Assembly (NCBI GenBank): GCA_949296575.1
Contig: CASFPE010000019.1
Location: 1-64,000, forward strand
DNA: 64,000 nucleotides
Source: an uncultured Bacteroides sp.
Lineage (GTDB): Bacteria > Bacteroidota > Bacteroidia > Bacteroidales > Bacteroidaceae
Direction of reading: 5' to 3'
Under the pieces are notes generated by a model. It had not been told where the DNA came from, made no database searches, and worked only from the letters and a program-made list of their open reading frames with translations. Positions 27,260 to 36,054 of the stretch are shown here, in pieces; the first letter of the stretch is position 1; each line of letters starts with the position of its first letter. A program made the translations under genes and the position numbers.

Positions 27260-27455
27260 GTTCTTCCCGGCAAGAACTTCCATTCATGCGGCCAAGAAAT
27301 TCTGCCAACGCCGTCGTTTGTATAAATGACGCAGTCATCTGTACAAACGTCGTCGCCGTCTGTACAGATGCCGACAGCGACAGAAGAAGTTGCACGGCTG
27401 ATTGGAAGTTTCCACACGGGTGGCCGGAAGTTTCCATGCGGGCAAACTGGAATTC
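27260..27455 (+). repeat. About 190-bp intergenic hairpin repeat, copy 1
   Basis: Homologous to the reverse complement of 43995-44235. The centre is built of CGTCGTCG words and a 10-bp stem CATCTGTACA (27336-27345) / TGTACAGATG (27361-27370). The right flank has short tandem units beginning GGAAGTTTCC (for example at 27403 and 27426). Non-coding. Confidence 0.7.
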
Positions 27456-27534
27456 TTTTCAGGCCAACCCGGGCAAACCAAACGGAATACATGCTGCAAA
27501 ACATATGTCTTTTTGCCCGAAACGCCATATATAA

Positions 27535-27549
27535 GTGTTATTTTTACAC
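27535..27549. promoter_or_regulatory. Dyad GTGTTATTTTTACAC, possible AraR operator
   Basis: An imperfect palindrome lies 38 bases before the first ATG of the arabinose operon. A Nudix-type AraR is encoded in the operon, so an operator is expected here; this dyad is the best candidate by eye. I did not verify it against a published AraR motif. Confidence 0.3.
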
Positions 27550-27586
27550 CCGAAAAATTTTATACCTAATTAATAATATACCACGT

Positions 27587-28717
27587 ATGAAAAAACACTT
27601 TTTGTTTTCCGGCATCGCCGCATTCATGCTGGCGGCCTGCACGCAGAGTCCAAACATCACATTGTCGGGGTTGAACCCGCAGGATTTCCAAACCACCATC
27701 GACGGGACAGGCATCGGCCTCTTCACGCTGAAGAACCAGAACGGGATGGAAGCCTGCATCACGAATTTCGGGGGGCGCATCGTCTCCATCATGGTGCCGG
27801 GCAAAGACGGCAACATGCACGACGTAGCCTTGGGATTTGACAACATCCATGACTACATCCATATTGAAAGCGACTTCGGGGCTTCCATCGGCCGCTACGC
27901 CAACCGCATCAACCAAGGACGGTTCGTGCTGGACGGCGACACCATCCAATTGCCGCAGAACAACTTCGGCCATTGCCTGCACGGAGGCACGAAAGGCTGG
28001 CAATACCAGCCTTACACCGCCCGGCAAATCGACGGGACAACCTTGGAACTGACCCGCATCTCGCCGGACGGCGACCAAGGCTTCCCCGGGAACGTCACGG
28101 CCAAAGTGCTTTTCAAACTGACGGAAGACAACGCCATCGACATCAAATACAGCGCGACGACCGACAAGAAAACCATCATCAACCTGACCAACCATTCCTA
28201 CTTCAACCTGTCCGGGAACCCGGCACAGCCTGTGAACAACGACATCCTGTACCTGAATGCCGATTACTATACCCCCGTGGACAGCACGTTCATGACCACT
28301 GGCGAAATCCTTCCCGTGGCAGGCACGCCCATGGACTTTACCACCCCAAAACCAGTAGGACAAGACATCGGCCAAGACTTCATCCAACTGAAAAACGGGA
28401 AAGGATACGACCACAACTGGGTGCTGAACACGAAAGGCGACATCCGGCAAGTGGCAGCGTGCCTGAAATCGCCCGACACCGGCATCGTGCTGGAAGTGTA
28501 CACCAACGAACCGGGCGTGCAAATGTATACCGGGAACTTCCTGGACGGAAGCATCGCAGGCAAGAAAGGCATTGCCTACAACGAACACGCCGCCGTGGTC
28601 TTGGAGACGCAACACTACCCGGACAGCCCCAACAAACCCGAATGGCCGTCGGCAGTCTTGGAGCCGGGCCAAACCTACACCAGCGAATGCATCTTCAAAT
28701 TCTCGGTGGAACCATGA
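27587..28717 (+). CDS. galM: Aldose 1-epimerase lipoprotein, arabinose operon
   Basis: Interconverts alpha and beta anomers of aldoses, here probably L-arabinose. 376 residues with a lipoprotein signal (FMLAAC, Cys near 18), so it acts in the periplasm or on an envelope membrane. GalM features: NFGGRIVSIMVPGKDG near 62, GRYANRINQGRF near 105, NFGHCLHGGTKGW near 128, LTNHSYFNLSG near 205 with the catalytic His, and VLETQHYPDSPN near 345. The much longer frame from 27326 runs through the intergenic repeat and is rejected. First gene of an operon ordered as in B. thetaiotaomicron. Confidence 0.93.
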   Translation: MKKHFLFSGIAAFMLAACTQSPNITLSGLNPQDFQTTIDGTGIGLFTLKNQNGMEACITNFGGRIVSIMVPGKDGNMHDVALGFDNIHDYIHIESDFGASIGRYANRINQGRFVLDGDTIQLPQNNFGHCLHGGTKGWQYQPYTARQIDGTTLELTRISPDGDQGFPGNVTAKVLFKLTEDNAIDIKYSATTDKKTIINLTNHSYFNLSGNPAQPVNNDILYLNADYYTPVDSTFMTTGEILPVAGTPMDFTTPKPVGQDIGQDFIQLKNGKGYDHNWVLNTKGDIRQVAACLKSPDTGIVLEVYTNEPGVQMYTGNFLDGSIAGKKGIAYNEHAAVVLETQHYPDSPNKPEWPSAVLEPGQTYTSECIFKFSVEP

Positions 28718-28744
28718 AACTGAATACCATAAAAACATACCCTC

Positions 28745-30490
28745 ATGAACTGGAACTCTAACGAATTCATCTGGCTCGACTGGACGGTGCTTGCCGCAGG
28801 CGTCGCAGCCATCGCATGGGCAATTTGCCGTGCCATCCAAAAAGACAAAGCAAAGATGAAAAACGCCGACAGCCAAGACTACCTTTTCGGCAAAGGCGAG
28901 CCTTGGTACATCATCGGCGCAGCCATCTTTGCCGCCAATATCGGCTCGGAACATCTGGTCGGCTTAGCCGGAACCGGCGCAAAAGACGGTGTCGGCATGG
29001 CCCATTGGGAAATGCAGGGATGGATGATCTTGATATTGGGATGGCTGTTCGTGCCTTTCTACCAGCTCCTGAACAACAAATTAGGCAAAATCATCACCAT
29101 GCCGGACTTTCTCAAGTTCCGCTATACCCAGCGCACAGGCTCTTGGCTCTCCATCATCACGCTGATTGCTTACGTGCTGACCAAAGTGTCGGTGACAGCC
29201 TTCACCGGCGGCATCTTCTTCGAATACCTGCTGGGGCTGCCATTCTGGTACGGCGCCATCGGCTTGATTGTCGTGACAGCCATATTCACCGTGTTTGGCG
29301 GCATGAAAGGAGTGATGACATTATCTGCCATCCAGACCCCTATCCTCATCATCGGTTCATTCCTCGTATTGTTCTTGGGACTGAGCATGCTGGGCGACGG
29401 GAGCATCGCCAATGGCTGGTCGCAGATGATGGCAGTGTGCAATGCTGCCCACGACGGCTTCGGGACAACCCACATGTTCCACACTGACCCAGCCGACCCG
29501 ATGTATCCGCAATTCCCCGGCTATGTAGTATTCATAGGAGCTTCCATTATCGGCTTCTGGTATTGGTGTACGGACCAGCACATCGTGCAACGCGTATTAG
29601 GGCAGACAAAAGGGGAAAGCAATGAAGTTGTCATGAAACGCGCCCGCCGTGGAGCAATTGCCGCCGGATACTTCAAATTGCTTCCTGTTTTCATGTTCCT
29701 TATCCCCGGCATGGTAGCATTCGCGCTGTCGCAAAAAACAGGCAGCGGCATCGTAATGGACATCACCAACGCCCACGACACGGACGGCGCTTTTGCCATG
29801 ATGGTGAAGAACATCCTTCCAGCCGGCGTGAAAGGCATTGTCACCATCGGGTTCATCTGCGCCCTCGTGGCCTCATTGGCAGCCTTCTTCAACAGTTGCG
29901 CCACACTGTTTACTGAAGATTTCTACAAACCGATGAAGAAAGGCAAAAGCGAAAGCCATTATGTATTGGTAGGACGCATCGCCACAATAGCCGTTGTCGT
30001 CTTAGGGCTGGCTTGGATGCCCATCATGATGAACATGGGCAACCTGTATTCATACCTCCAAGACATCCAGTCGCTGATTGCCCCAGCCATGGTAGCCGTG
30101 TTCACGCTGGGCATTTTCTCGAAACGCATTACGCCGAAGGCAGGCGAATGGGGGCTTATCGGCGGTTTCCTGGTTGGCATGCTGCGCCTGCTGACCAACG
30201 TGCTAACCAACTCTGGCAAATCCCAGATGGAGGGCGCATTCTGGGACTGCACCGCATGGTTCTGGCAGACGAACTGGCTGATATTCGAAGTATGGTTGTT
30301 AGCAGCCATCATCATCGCCATGTTCATCATTTCCGCTTTCACGCCAAAACCGAGTGCGGAACAAATCGCAGCGATCACCTTTACCAAAGAATACAGAAAA
30401 TCCATCCGTGAAAGCTGGAGCGTGTGGGACATTATCGCCTCATTAGGCGTCATCGCACTCTGCGCATTGTTCTATGCTTACTTCTGGTAA
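28745..30490 (+). CDS. Sodium/sugar symporter (SSS family), probable arabinose importer
   Basis: 581-residue inner-membrane protein with about fourteen transmembrane helices, of the SSF/SGLT-like solute:sodium symporter family. Seen: FAANIGSEHLVGLAGTG near 60 (the first discontinuous helix that binds sodium and sugar), FVFIGASIIGFWYWCTDQ near 260 and ALVASLAAFFNSCATLFTEDFY near 377, where conserved Ser/Thr residues coordinate Na+. It starts 27 bases after galM and is followed after 6 bases by araR, so it belongs to the arabinose operon; the cargo is inferred from this context. Confidence 0.92.
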   Translation: MNWNSNEFIWLDWTVLAAGVAAIAWAICRAIQKDKAKMKNADSQDYLFGKGEPWYIIGAAIFAANIGSEHLVGLAGTGAKDGVGMAHWEMQGWMILILGWLFVPFYQLLNNKLGKIITMPDFLKFRYTQRTGSWLSIITLIAYVLTKVSVTAFTGGIFFEYLLGLPFWYGAIGLIVVTAIFTVFGGMKGVMTLSAIQTPILIIGSFLVLFLGLSMLGDGSIANGWSQMMAVCNAAHDGFGTTHMFHTDPADPMYPQFPGYVVFIGASIIGFWYWCTDQHIVQRVLGQTKGESNEVVMKRARRGAIAAGYFKLLPVFMFLIPGMVAFALSQKTGSGIVMDITNAHDTDGAFAMMVKNILPAGVKGIVTIGFICALVASLAAFFNSCATLFTEDFYKPMKKGKSESHYVLVGRIATIAVVVLGLAWMPIMMNMGNLYSYLQDIQSLIAPAMVAVFTLGIFSKRITPKAGEWGLIGGFLVGMLRLLTNVLTNSGKSQMEGAFWDCTAWFWQTNWLIFEVWLLAAIIIAMFIISAFTPKPSAEQIAAITFTKEYRKSIRESWSVWDIIASLGVIALCALFYAYFW

Positions 30491-30496
30491 AACGAC

Positions 30497-31183
30497 ATGG
30501 GCAGGACAAACGATTATTATGGCGCCAATCCGCGATTCTATGTCGGCATAGATTGCATTATCTTCGGCTTTCTGAAAGGCGAATTGAGCCTCCTTTTGCT
30601 CAAACGAGACTTTGAGCCTGCACAGGGGCAGTGGTCATTGATGGGCGGATTTGTGCAGGAAAACGAGAGCGTAGACAATGCTGCCAAACGGGTATTGGCT
30701 GAATTGACAGGGCTGAACAATGTATATATGGAACAAGTCGGGACATTCGGCAACGTGCATAGGGATCCGGGCGGGAGAGTCATCTCAGTGGCGTATTATG
30801 CCTTGATTGATATCGATGAATACAACCGGGAGTCAGTACGCCAACACAATGCATACTGGATGAACATCAACGAAGTGCCCCCCCTGATATTCGACCATGC
30901 GGAAATGGTGGGGAAAGCACGCACGCTGATGCGTCAAAAGGCTGCTGCAGAGCCTATCGGTTTCAACCTCCTGCCCAAATTTTTCACCTTGTCGCAATTG
31001 CAGAACCTCTATGAAGTCATTTATGGCGAGCCGTTAGACAAACGGAATTTCCGCAAACGCATCGCCGAGATGAATTGTATTGAAAAAACCGGCATGATTG
31101 ACAAGACAGGTTCCAAGAGAGGCGCAGCCCTGTATCAATTCAACGAAAAAGCATATAAGGAAAGCCAGAAGTTTAAATTGTAA
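30497..31183 (+). CDS. araR: Nudix-related arabinose repressor, AraR type
   Basis: 228 residues: an N-terminal Nudix domain (about 10-140) and a C-terminal winged-helix domain (about 150-225), the layout of NrtR/AraR regulators. The Nudix signature is present but degenerate: in GGFVQENESVDNAAKRVLAELTGL-type positions 50-73 the catalytic RE and EE pairs read RV and EL, so hydrolase activity should be lost. In B. thetaiotaomicron the equivalent gene product is a transcriptional regulator of arabinose genes that senses L-arabinose. It sits between transporter and araD in the operon it presumably controls. Confidence 0.9.
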   Translation: MGRTNDYYGANPRFYVGIDCIIFGFLKGELSLLLLKRDFEPAQGQWSLMGGFVQENESVDNAAKRVLAELTGLNNVYMEQVGTFGNVHRDPGGRVISVAYYALIDIDEYNRESVRQHNAYWMNINEVPPLIFDHAEMVGKARTLMRQKAAAEPIGFNLLPKFFTLSQLQNLYEVIYGEPLDKRNFRKRIAEMNCIEKTGMIDKTGSKRGAALYQFNEKAYKESQKFKL

Positions 31184-31195
31184 AGAATCAAGGAT

Positions 31196-31885
31196 ATGTT
31201 AGAAAAACTAAAAGAAAAAGTATTCCATGCCAATTTGGATTTGGTAAAACACGGATTGGTTATTTTCACATGGGGCAATGTGTCAGCCATCGACCGCCAA
31301 AGCGGATTAGTGGTGATAAAGCCCAGCGGTGTGGACTATGACGAAATGAAAGCCAGCGACATGGTGGTAGTAGACCTTGACGGGAAAGTAGTGGAAGGGA
31401 ATCTCCGCCCATCATCAGACACCCCAACACATATAGTGCTGTACAAAGCCTTTCCTGATATAGGCGGTGTAGTGCACACCCACTCGACCTATGCCACGGC
31501 ATGGGCGCAAGCCGGACGCAACATTCCCAACATCGGCACCACGCACGCCGATTACTTCCATAATGACATTCCCTGCACGGGCGACATGACCGAAGCAGAA
31601 GTGAAAGATGCTTATGAATTGGAAACAGGCAATGTCATTGTACGCCGTTTTGAAGGATTGAACCCCATGCATACACCCGGCGTATTAGTAAAGAACCATG
31701 GTCCCTTCGCTTGGGGCAAGAATGCGCATGATGCGGTACACAACGCTGTGGTGATGGAGCAAGTGGCCAAGATGGCTTTCATTGCTTATAGCGTCAATCC
31801 TAATCTGACCATGAATCCTTTGCTCATTGAAAAGCATTTCAACCGCAAACATGGCCCCAATGCTTATTATGGACAAAAGAAATAA
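31196..31885 (+). CDS. araD: L-ribulose-5-phosphate 4-epimerase
   Basis: Converts L-ribulose 5-phosphate to D-xylulose 5-phosphate, the last step of arabinose catabolism. 229-residue class II aldolase/epimerase. Seen: [18 protein letters not shown] near 18, the phosphate-binding [10 protein letters not shown] near 41, zinc ligands in [14 protein letters not shown] near 95 and a late [12 protein letters not shown] with the third histidine near 167. Length is standard (about 230). It starts 12 bases after araR and is followed after 34 bases by araA. Confidence 0.96.
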   Translation: MLEKLKEKVFHANLDLVKHGLVIFTWGNVSAIDRQSGLVVIKPSGVDYDEMKASDMVVVDLDGKVVEGNLRPSSDTPTHIVLYKAFPDIGGVVHTHSTYATAWAQAGRNIPNIGTTHADYFHNDIPCTGDMTEAEVKDAYELETGNVIVRRFEGLNPMHTPGVLVKNHGPFAWGKNAHDAVHNAVVMEQVAKMAFIAYSVNPNLTMNPLLIEKHFNRKHGPNAYYGQKK

Positions 31886-31919
31886 ACAAATATTTACCAG
31901 TACATTTAACAGTAAAATT

Positions 31920-33449
31920 ATGAACAGCTCATTTGAACAGTATGAAGTATGGTTCGTCACCGGGGCACAACTCCTCTACGGCGGCGATGCAGTAATAGCG
32001 GTGGACGCACACAGCAATGAAATGGTGAAAGGCCTGAACGGGTCAGGCAAACTTCCAATAAAAGTAGTTTATAAAGGCACAGCCAACTCAAGCAAGGAAG
32101 CAGAAGCTGTGATGAAAGCCGCCAACAATGATGATAAATGCATCGGCATCATTACTTGGATGCACACATTCTCCCCTGCCAAAATGTGGATACATGGCTT
32201 ACAACAACTTAAGAAGCCACTCCTCCATCTGCATACCCAATATAATAAAGAAATACCTTGGGACACAATGGACATGGACTTCATGAACCTCAACCAATCC
32301 GCACACGGCGACCGTGAGTTCGGCCACATTTGCACCCGCATGCGTATTCGCCGCAAAGTGGTGGCAGGATATTGGAAAGACGAAGACACGCAACATAAAA
32401 TCGGAATTTGGATGCGAGCCTGTGCTGCTTGGGCTGATGCGCAAGATATGCTTATCATCCGCTTTGGCGACCAAATGAACAACGTGGCTGTAACTGACGG
32501 CGATAAAGTAGAAGCAGAAGTACGCATGGGATATCACGTAGATTATTGCCCGGTCAGCGAACTGATGGAGTATCACGCACAAGTAAAAGATGCAGACGTG
32601 GACGCCCTTGTAACAACCTACTTCCAAGAATATGACCACGACAAGAAACTGGAAGACAAGCATACCGAAGCTTATCAGAAAGTATGGAACTCGGCCAAGG
32701 CTGAAATCGCCCTGCGCGCTATTCTAAAAGCCAAAGGAGCCAAAGGCTTCACAACCAATTTCGACGATTTGGGACAGACGGATGGCAGCCACTTCGACCA
32801 AATTCCCGGTCTGGCATCCCAACGTTTAATGGCCGAAGGTTATGGCTTCGGTGCCGAAGGCGACTGGAAATCCGCTGCTCTTTACCGTACGGCATGGGTA
32901 ATGAACCAAGGCTTGCCTAATGGCTGCTCTTTCTTGGAAGACTATACGTTAAACTTCAATAATACCAACAGTGCCATCCTGCAAGCTCACATGTTAGAAG
33001 TTTGTCCACTCATCGCTGCCCAAAAGCCCCGCTTGGAAGTTCATTTCCTCGGCATCGGAATCCGCAAAAGCCAAACTGCTCGTTTGGTATTTACGTCAAA
33101 AGCCGGCACAGGATGCACAGCCACGGTCGTAGATCTCGGCAATCGCTTCCGTCTGATTGTGAACGACGTGAAGTGCATCGAATCGAAACCGCTGCCAAAG
33201 CTTCCCGTTGCTTCAGCACTGTGGATACCTCAACCCAATTTCGAAGTAGGCACGAGTGCTTGGATATTAGCAGGAGGCACACATCACTCTTGTTTTTCTT
33301 ATGACCTGACGGCCGAATATTGGGAAGATTACGCCGAAATAGCAGGCATCGAGATGGTATACATTAACAAAGACACTACTATCTGCGACCTAAAGAAAGA
33401 ATTACGCATGAACGAAATATATTACATGCTAAACAAAGCACTTTGCTAA
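31920..33449 (+). CDS. araA: L-arabinose isomerase
   Basis: Interconverts L-arabinose and L-ribulose in the cytosol, using Mn2+. 509 residues, close to the usual 500. Seen: VWFVTGAQLLYGG at the N-terminus, TWMHTFSPAKMWI near 90, QFN-like QYNKEIPWD near 115, AHGDREFGHI near 133, and metal-binding Glu/His in the SFLEDYTLNF region near 340 and PGGTHHS-type AGGTHHSCF near 450. The start at 31920 (MNSSFEQYEVW) avoids overlapping araD by a longer frame from 31827. Followed by a hairpin in the gap before the kinase gene. Confidence 0.97.
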   Translation: MNSSFEQYEVWFVTGAQLLYGGDAVIAVDAHSNEMVKGLNGSGKLPIKVVYKGTANSSKEAEAVMKAANNDDKCIGIITWMHTFSPAKMWIHGLQQLKKPLLHLHTQYNKEIPWDTMDMDFMNLNQSAHGDREFGHICTRMRIRRKVVAGYWKDEDTQHKIGIWMRACAAWADAQDMLIIRFGDQMNNVAVTDGDKVEAEVRMGYHVDYCPVSELMEYHAQVKDADVDALVTTYFQEYDHDKKLEDKHTEAYQKVWNSAKAEIALRAILKAKGAKGFTTNFDDLGQTDGSHFDQIPGLASQRLMAEGYGFGAEGDWKSAALYRTAWVMNQGLPNGCSFLEDYTLNFNNTNSAILQAHMLEVCPLIAAQKPRLEVHFLGIGIRKSQTARLVFTSKAGTGCTATVVDLGNRFRLIVNDVKCIESKPLPKLPVASALWIPQPNFEVGTSAWILAGGTHHSCFSYDLTAEYWEDYAEIAGIEMVYINKDTTICDLKKELRMNEIYYMLNKALC

Positions 33450-33457
33450 CATTAATA

Positions 33458-33505
33458 GGATTGCAAGCCTGAGAGATTATTATCGTTTCTCATAGCTTGC
33501 AATCC
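33458..33505 (+). other. Intra-operon hairpin between araA and the kinase gene
   Basis: GGATTGCAAGC (33458-33468) and GCTTGCAATCC (33495-33505) are exact complements; GAGA (33471-33474) and TCTC (33488-33491) extend the stem. The loop is AT-rich and no T-run follows. It could set different mRNA levels for araA and the kinase by blocking 3' exonucleases. Confidence 0.65.
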
Positions 33506-33522
33506 GTCACCTTCAACTATTT

Positions 33523-35130
33523 ATGAGCATGGACGTAAAATCAACTATTGCAACCGGCAAAGCAATATTAGGAATCGAATTTGGTTCTACCCGCATCAAA
33601 GCAGTCTTAATTGACCAAGAAAACAAACCCATTGCCCAAGGAAACCATAGCTGGGAAAACCTGTTGGCAGATGGCTTGTGGACTTACAGCATGGAAGACA
33701 TTTGGCGCGGACTGCAAGATTGCTATGCCGATCTTCGCGAAAATGTGAAAAAGCAATATGACACCGAAATTGAAACTTTGGCTGCTATTGGCATCAGTGC
33801 CATGATGCATGGCTATATGGCTTTCAATAAGAACGAAGAAATTCTTGTTCCTTTCCGTACATGGCGCAACACTAATACCAAGCAAGCGTCAACAGCTTTG
33901 TCTGAATTATTTGCCTACAACATACCACTACGTTGGAGTATCTCTCATTTGTATCAAGCCATTTTGGATAATGAAAAACATGTGAATGACATCAATTATC
34001 TGACCACTCTTGCAGGCTTTATCCATTGGCAATTGACAGGTCAACGTGTGTTGGGAATCGGCGATGCTTCAGGCATGTTCCCTATTGATCTCGTCACTAA
34101 AAATTATTCGACCGAGATGGTAGCAAAATTCGATAATCTAATAGCACCCCATAAGTATCGCTGGAAATTATTGGATATCCTACCGAAAGCACTATTAGCT
34201 GGTACCCACGCTGGTTCCCTTACGCCAGAAGGTGCCAAACGCCTTGATGTGTCCGGCCATTTAAAAGTTGGTATTCCTTTCTGTCCGCCAGAAGGCGATG
34301 CTGGTACAGGAATGGTAGCCACTAATGCCGTGAAGTGCCGCACAGGCAATGTGTCTGCAGGAACATCTTCCTTCTCCATGATTGTATTAGAGAAAAACCT
34401 CTCGAAGCCCTATGAAATGATAGACATGGTTACTACACCAGACGGGAACCTTGTTGCTATGGTGCATTGCAATAACTGTACCTCTGATCTTAATGCATGG
34501 GTCAATATCTTCAAGGAATACCAAGAGTTGATGGGCATTCCTGTAGACATGGATGAACTTTTCGGCAAACTCTATAACCATGCACTGACTGGACAAACAG
34601 ATTGTGGTGGGCTTATTTCTTATAATTATTTCTCTGGAGAACCCATCATTGGATTAGCCGAAGGAAGACCTCTGTTTGTACGTTCTGCCAATGACAAGTT
34701 CAGTTTAGCAAACTTCATGCGCGCCCATTTGTATGCATCAGTAAGTGTGCTTAAGATAGGGAATGACATCCTTTTCAAAAAGGAAAAAATTAAAGTTGAC
34801 CGCATCACCGGACATGGTGGATTGTTCAGAACGAAAGGTGTAGGCCAACGCATCTTGGCAGCAGCACTCAATTCTCCTATTTTTACCTTAGAAACAGCTG
34901 GCGAAGGCGGCCCATGGGGAATGGCATTATTAGGTTCTTACTTAGTGAACAATATTGAGCATGATTCACTTGCAGACTTCTTAGATAAACATGTTTTCAT
35001 AGGTAATACAGGAATAGAAATAACACCTACGATAGAAGAAGTAGAAGGTTTCAATACTTTTATCAAAAGTTACAAAGACTGCTTATCCATTGAAGAAACT
35101 GCAATAAACTGCAAGAGAGTCAGGCTGTAA
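33523..35130 (+). CDS. FGGY-family carbohydrate kinase, probable L-ribulokinase
   Basis: Predicted ATP-dependent sugar kinase; by position it phosphorylates L-ribulose, the step between araA and araD. 535 residues with the two FGGY actin-like domains: the phosphate-1 motif ILGIEFGSTRIKAVLID near 17, MMHGYMAF near 92, and the adenosine motif region TGHGGLFRTKGVGQRILAAAL near 428. It belongs to the xylulokinase/AraB-like branch and is not closely similar to E. coli AraB in length or N-terminus, so the name araB is by context. Last clear gene of the arabinose operon; base composition becomes more AT-rich from here to about 41 kb. Confidence 0.87.
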   Translation: MSMDVKSTIATGKAILGIEFGSTRIKAVLIDQENKPIAQGNHSWENLLADGLWTYSMEDIWRGLQDCYADLRENVKKQYDTEIETLAAIGISAMMHGYMAFNKNEEILVPFRTWRNTNTKQASTALSELFAYNIPLRWSISHLYQAILDNEKHVNDINYLTTLAGFIHWQLTGQRVLGIGDASGMFPIDLVTKNYSTEMVAKFDNLIAPHKYRWKLLDILPKALLAGTHAGSLTPEGAKRLDVSGHLKVGIPFCPPEGDAGTGMVATNAVKCRTGNVSAGTSSFSMIVLEKNLSKPYEMIDMVTTPDGNLVAMVHCNNCTSDLNAWVNIFKEYQELMGIPVDMDELFGKLYNHALTGQTDCGGLISYNYFSGEPIIGLAEGRPLFVRSANDKFSLANFMRAHLYASVSVLKIGNDILFKKEKIKVDRITGHGGLFRTKGVGQRILAAALNSPIFTLETAGEGGPWGMALLGSYLVNNIEHDSLADFLDKHVFIGNTGIEITPTIEEVEGFNTFIKSYKDCLSIEETAINCKRVRL

Positions 35131-35171
35131 TTTTAGAACAGACAAGTATTGCAACATGAGAGAAGATCAAG

Positions 35172-35966
35172 ATGAAAAAAGACAGAGACAAGCAGCATGC
35201 CTCCCTTTATATTCCTGCTGATAATGCAAAAGGAATAATCATCTTTATCCATGGCATAATAGAAGGCCCAACACAATTCGAACATCTGATGGAAATAGGC
35301 CATAAAGCGGGTTATGCAGCGACCTCCCTCTTATTGCCAGGACATGGAGGAAGTGGTAAAGATTTTGCGCAAAGCAACAAAAAAGAATGGTTAGAGCATG
35401 TGTGCTATTATGTAAATACTTGTCAAGCAGTTTATTCCCAGATTATCCTCGTAGGACATTCTATGGGGACGTTATTATCGCTTCTAGCTTATGGCCTCAA
35501 TTCTAAAGCAATAGTAGGAATTGTGGCCATAGCTTCCCCTTTGAAAGTGCGTGTCCAATGGCAAGCTATACGAAATATTATAAAAGCAGGACTTTGCAAG
35601 AATTTGAGCCTTGATGACCCTGCCATGGCAACATTCAAAGCCTCTAGTGTGTCTCCTTGTAATCCAATCAGATACATCACCTGGATTCCACGATTGATCG
35701 ACTTATTCCAGTTAATCAGTCGCACACGTGAGATGCTTAGCCAAGTTTCCATTCCTATACTTATAGTCCATGCAGGAAAAGATGAATTAGTCAGTCCTGC
35801 AAGTGTAAACATCTTCATTAAAGAAATTCACCAGCAATACAGGCAAATCATATATTTACCTCATTCTACTCATTTCATTTACGAAATGAATGATCAAAAA
35901 ACCTTAGACCATGCTTTCGTCGCTTTTTTAGAAAAGATCAATGCCCTCAGCATGTCAGGCAAATAG
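35172..35966 (+). CDS. Alpha/beta hydrolase, lysophospholipase/monoacylglycerol-lipase-like
   Basis: 264 residues, no signal peptide. Serine hydrolase with the nucleophile elbow GHSMGT (Ser near 99), an oxyanion region IIFIHGIIEGPTQF near 23, the catalytic Asp in LIVHAGKDELVSP near 200 and the His in LPHSTHFI near 235. This pattern fits monoacylglycerol lipases, lysophospholipases and carboxylesterases (COG2267). It starts 41 bases after the sugar kinase and could be read through from the arabinose operon, but no functional tie to arabinose is evident. A proximity to the acyl-CoA synthetase downstream suggests lipid use. Confidence 0.82.
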   Translation: MKKDRDKQHASLYIPADNAKGIIIFIHGIIEGPTQFEHLMEIGHKAGYAATSLLLPGHGGSGKDFAQSNKKEWLEHVCYYVNTCQAVYSQIILVGHSMGTLLSLLAYGLNSKAIVGIVAIASPLKVRVQWQAIRNIIKAGLCKNLSLDDPAMATFKASSVSPCNPIRYITWIPRLIDLFQLISRTREMLSQVSIPILIVHAGKDELVSPASVNIFIKEIHQQYRQIIYLPHSTHFIYEMNDQKTLDHAFVAFLEKINALSMSGK

Positions 35967-36019
35967 GTTAAATTTACATAATCAAACCATTCTTCTTTTA
36001 CTTATTGTTAATCATTTTC

Positions 36020-36027
36020 TACTTTTG
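36020..36027 (+). promoter_or_regulatory. -7 box (TACTTTTG) of the acyl-CoA synthetase operon
   Basis: TAnnTTTG match 28 bases before the ATG at 36055. The AT-rich region upstream has several T-rich words but no clear -33 box at the right distance. Confidence 0.55.
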
Positions 36028-36054
36028 CAACTGATTAAATAGAATTCCTCAAGA

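Larger units (their letters stand above)
27029..27586. other. Intergenic island built of two repeat families
   Basis: 558 bases between the divergent transglutaminase and aldose epimerase genes. From left to right it holds two tandem copies of the promoter-bearing repeat (27063-27147 and 27150-27220, minus orientation), the 190-base hairpin repeat (27260-27455) and the leader of galM. No protein gene is recognised. Confidence 0.75.

Noticed and set aside
27566..28954. 462-residue open frame on the minus strand
   Set aside because: Antisense to the well-supported galM gene; no recognisable domain.
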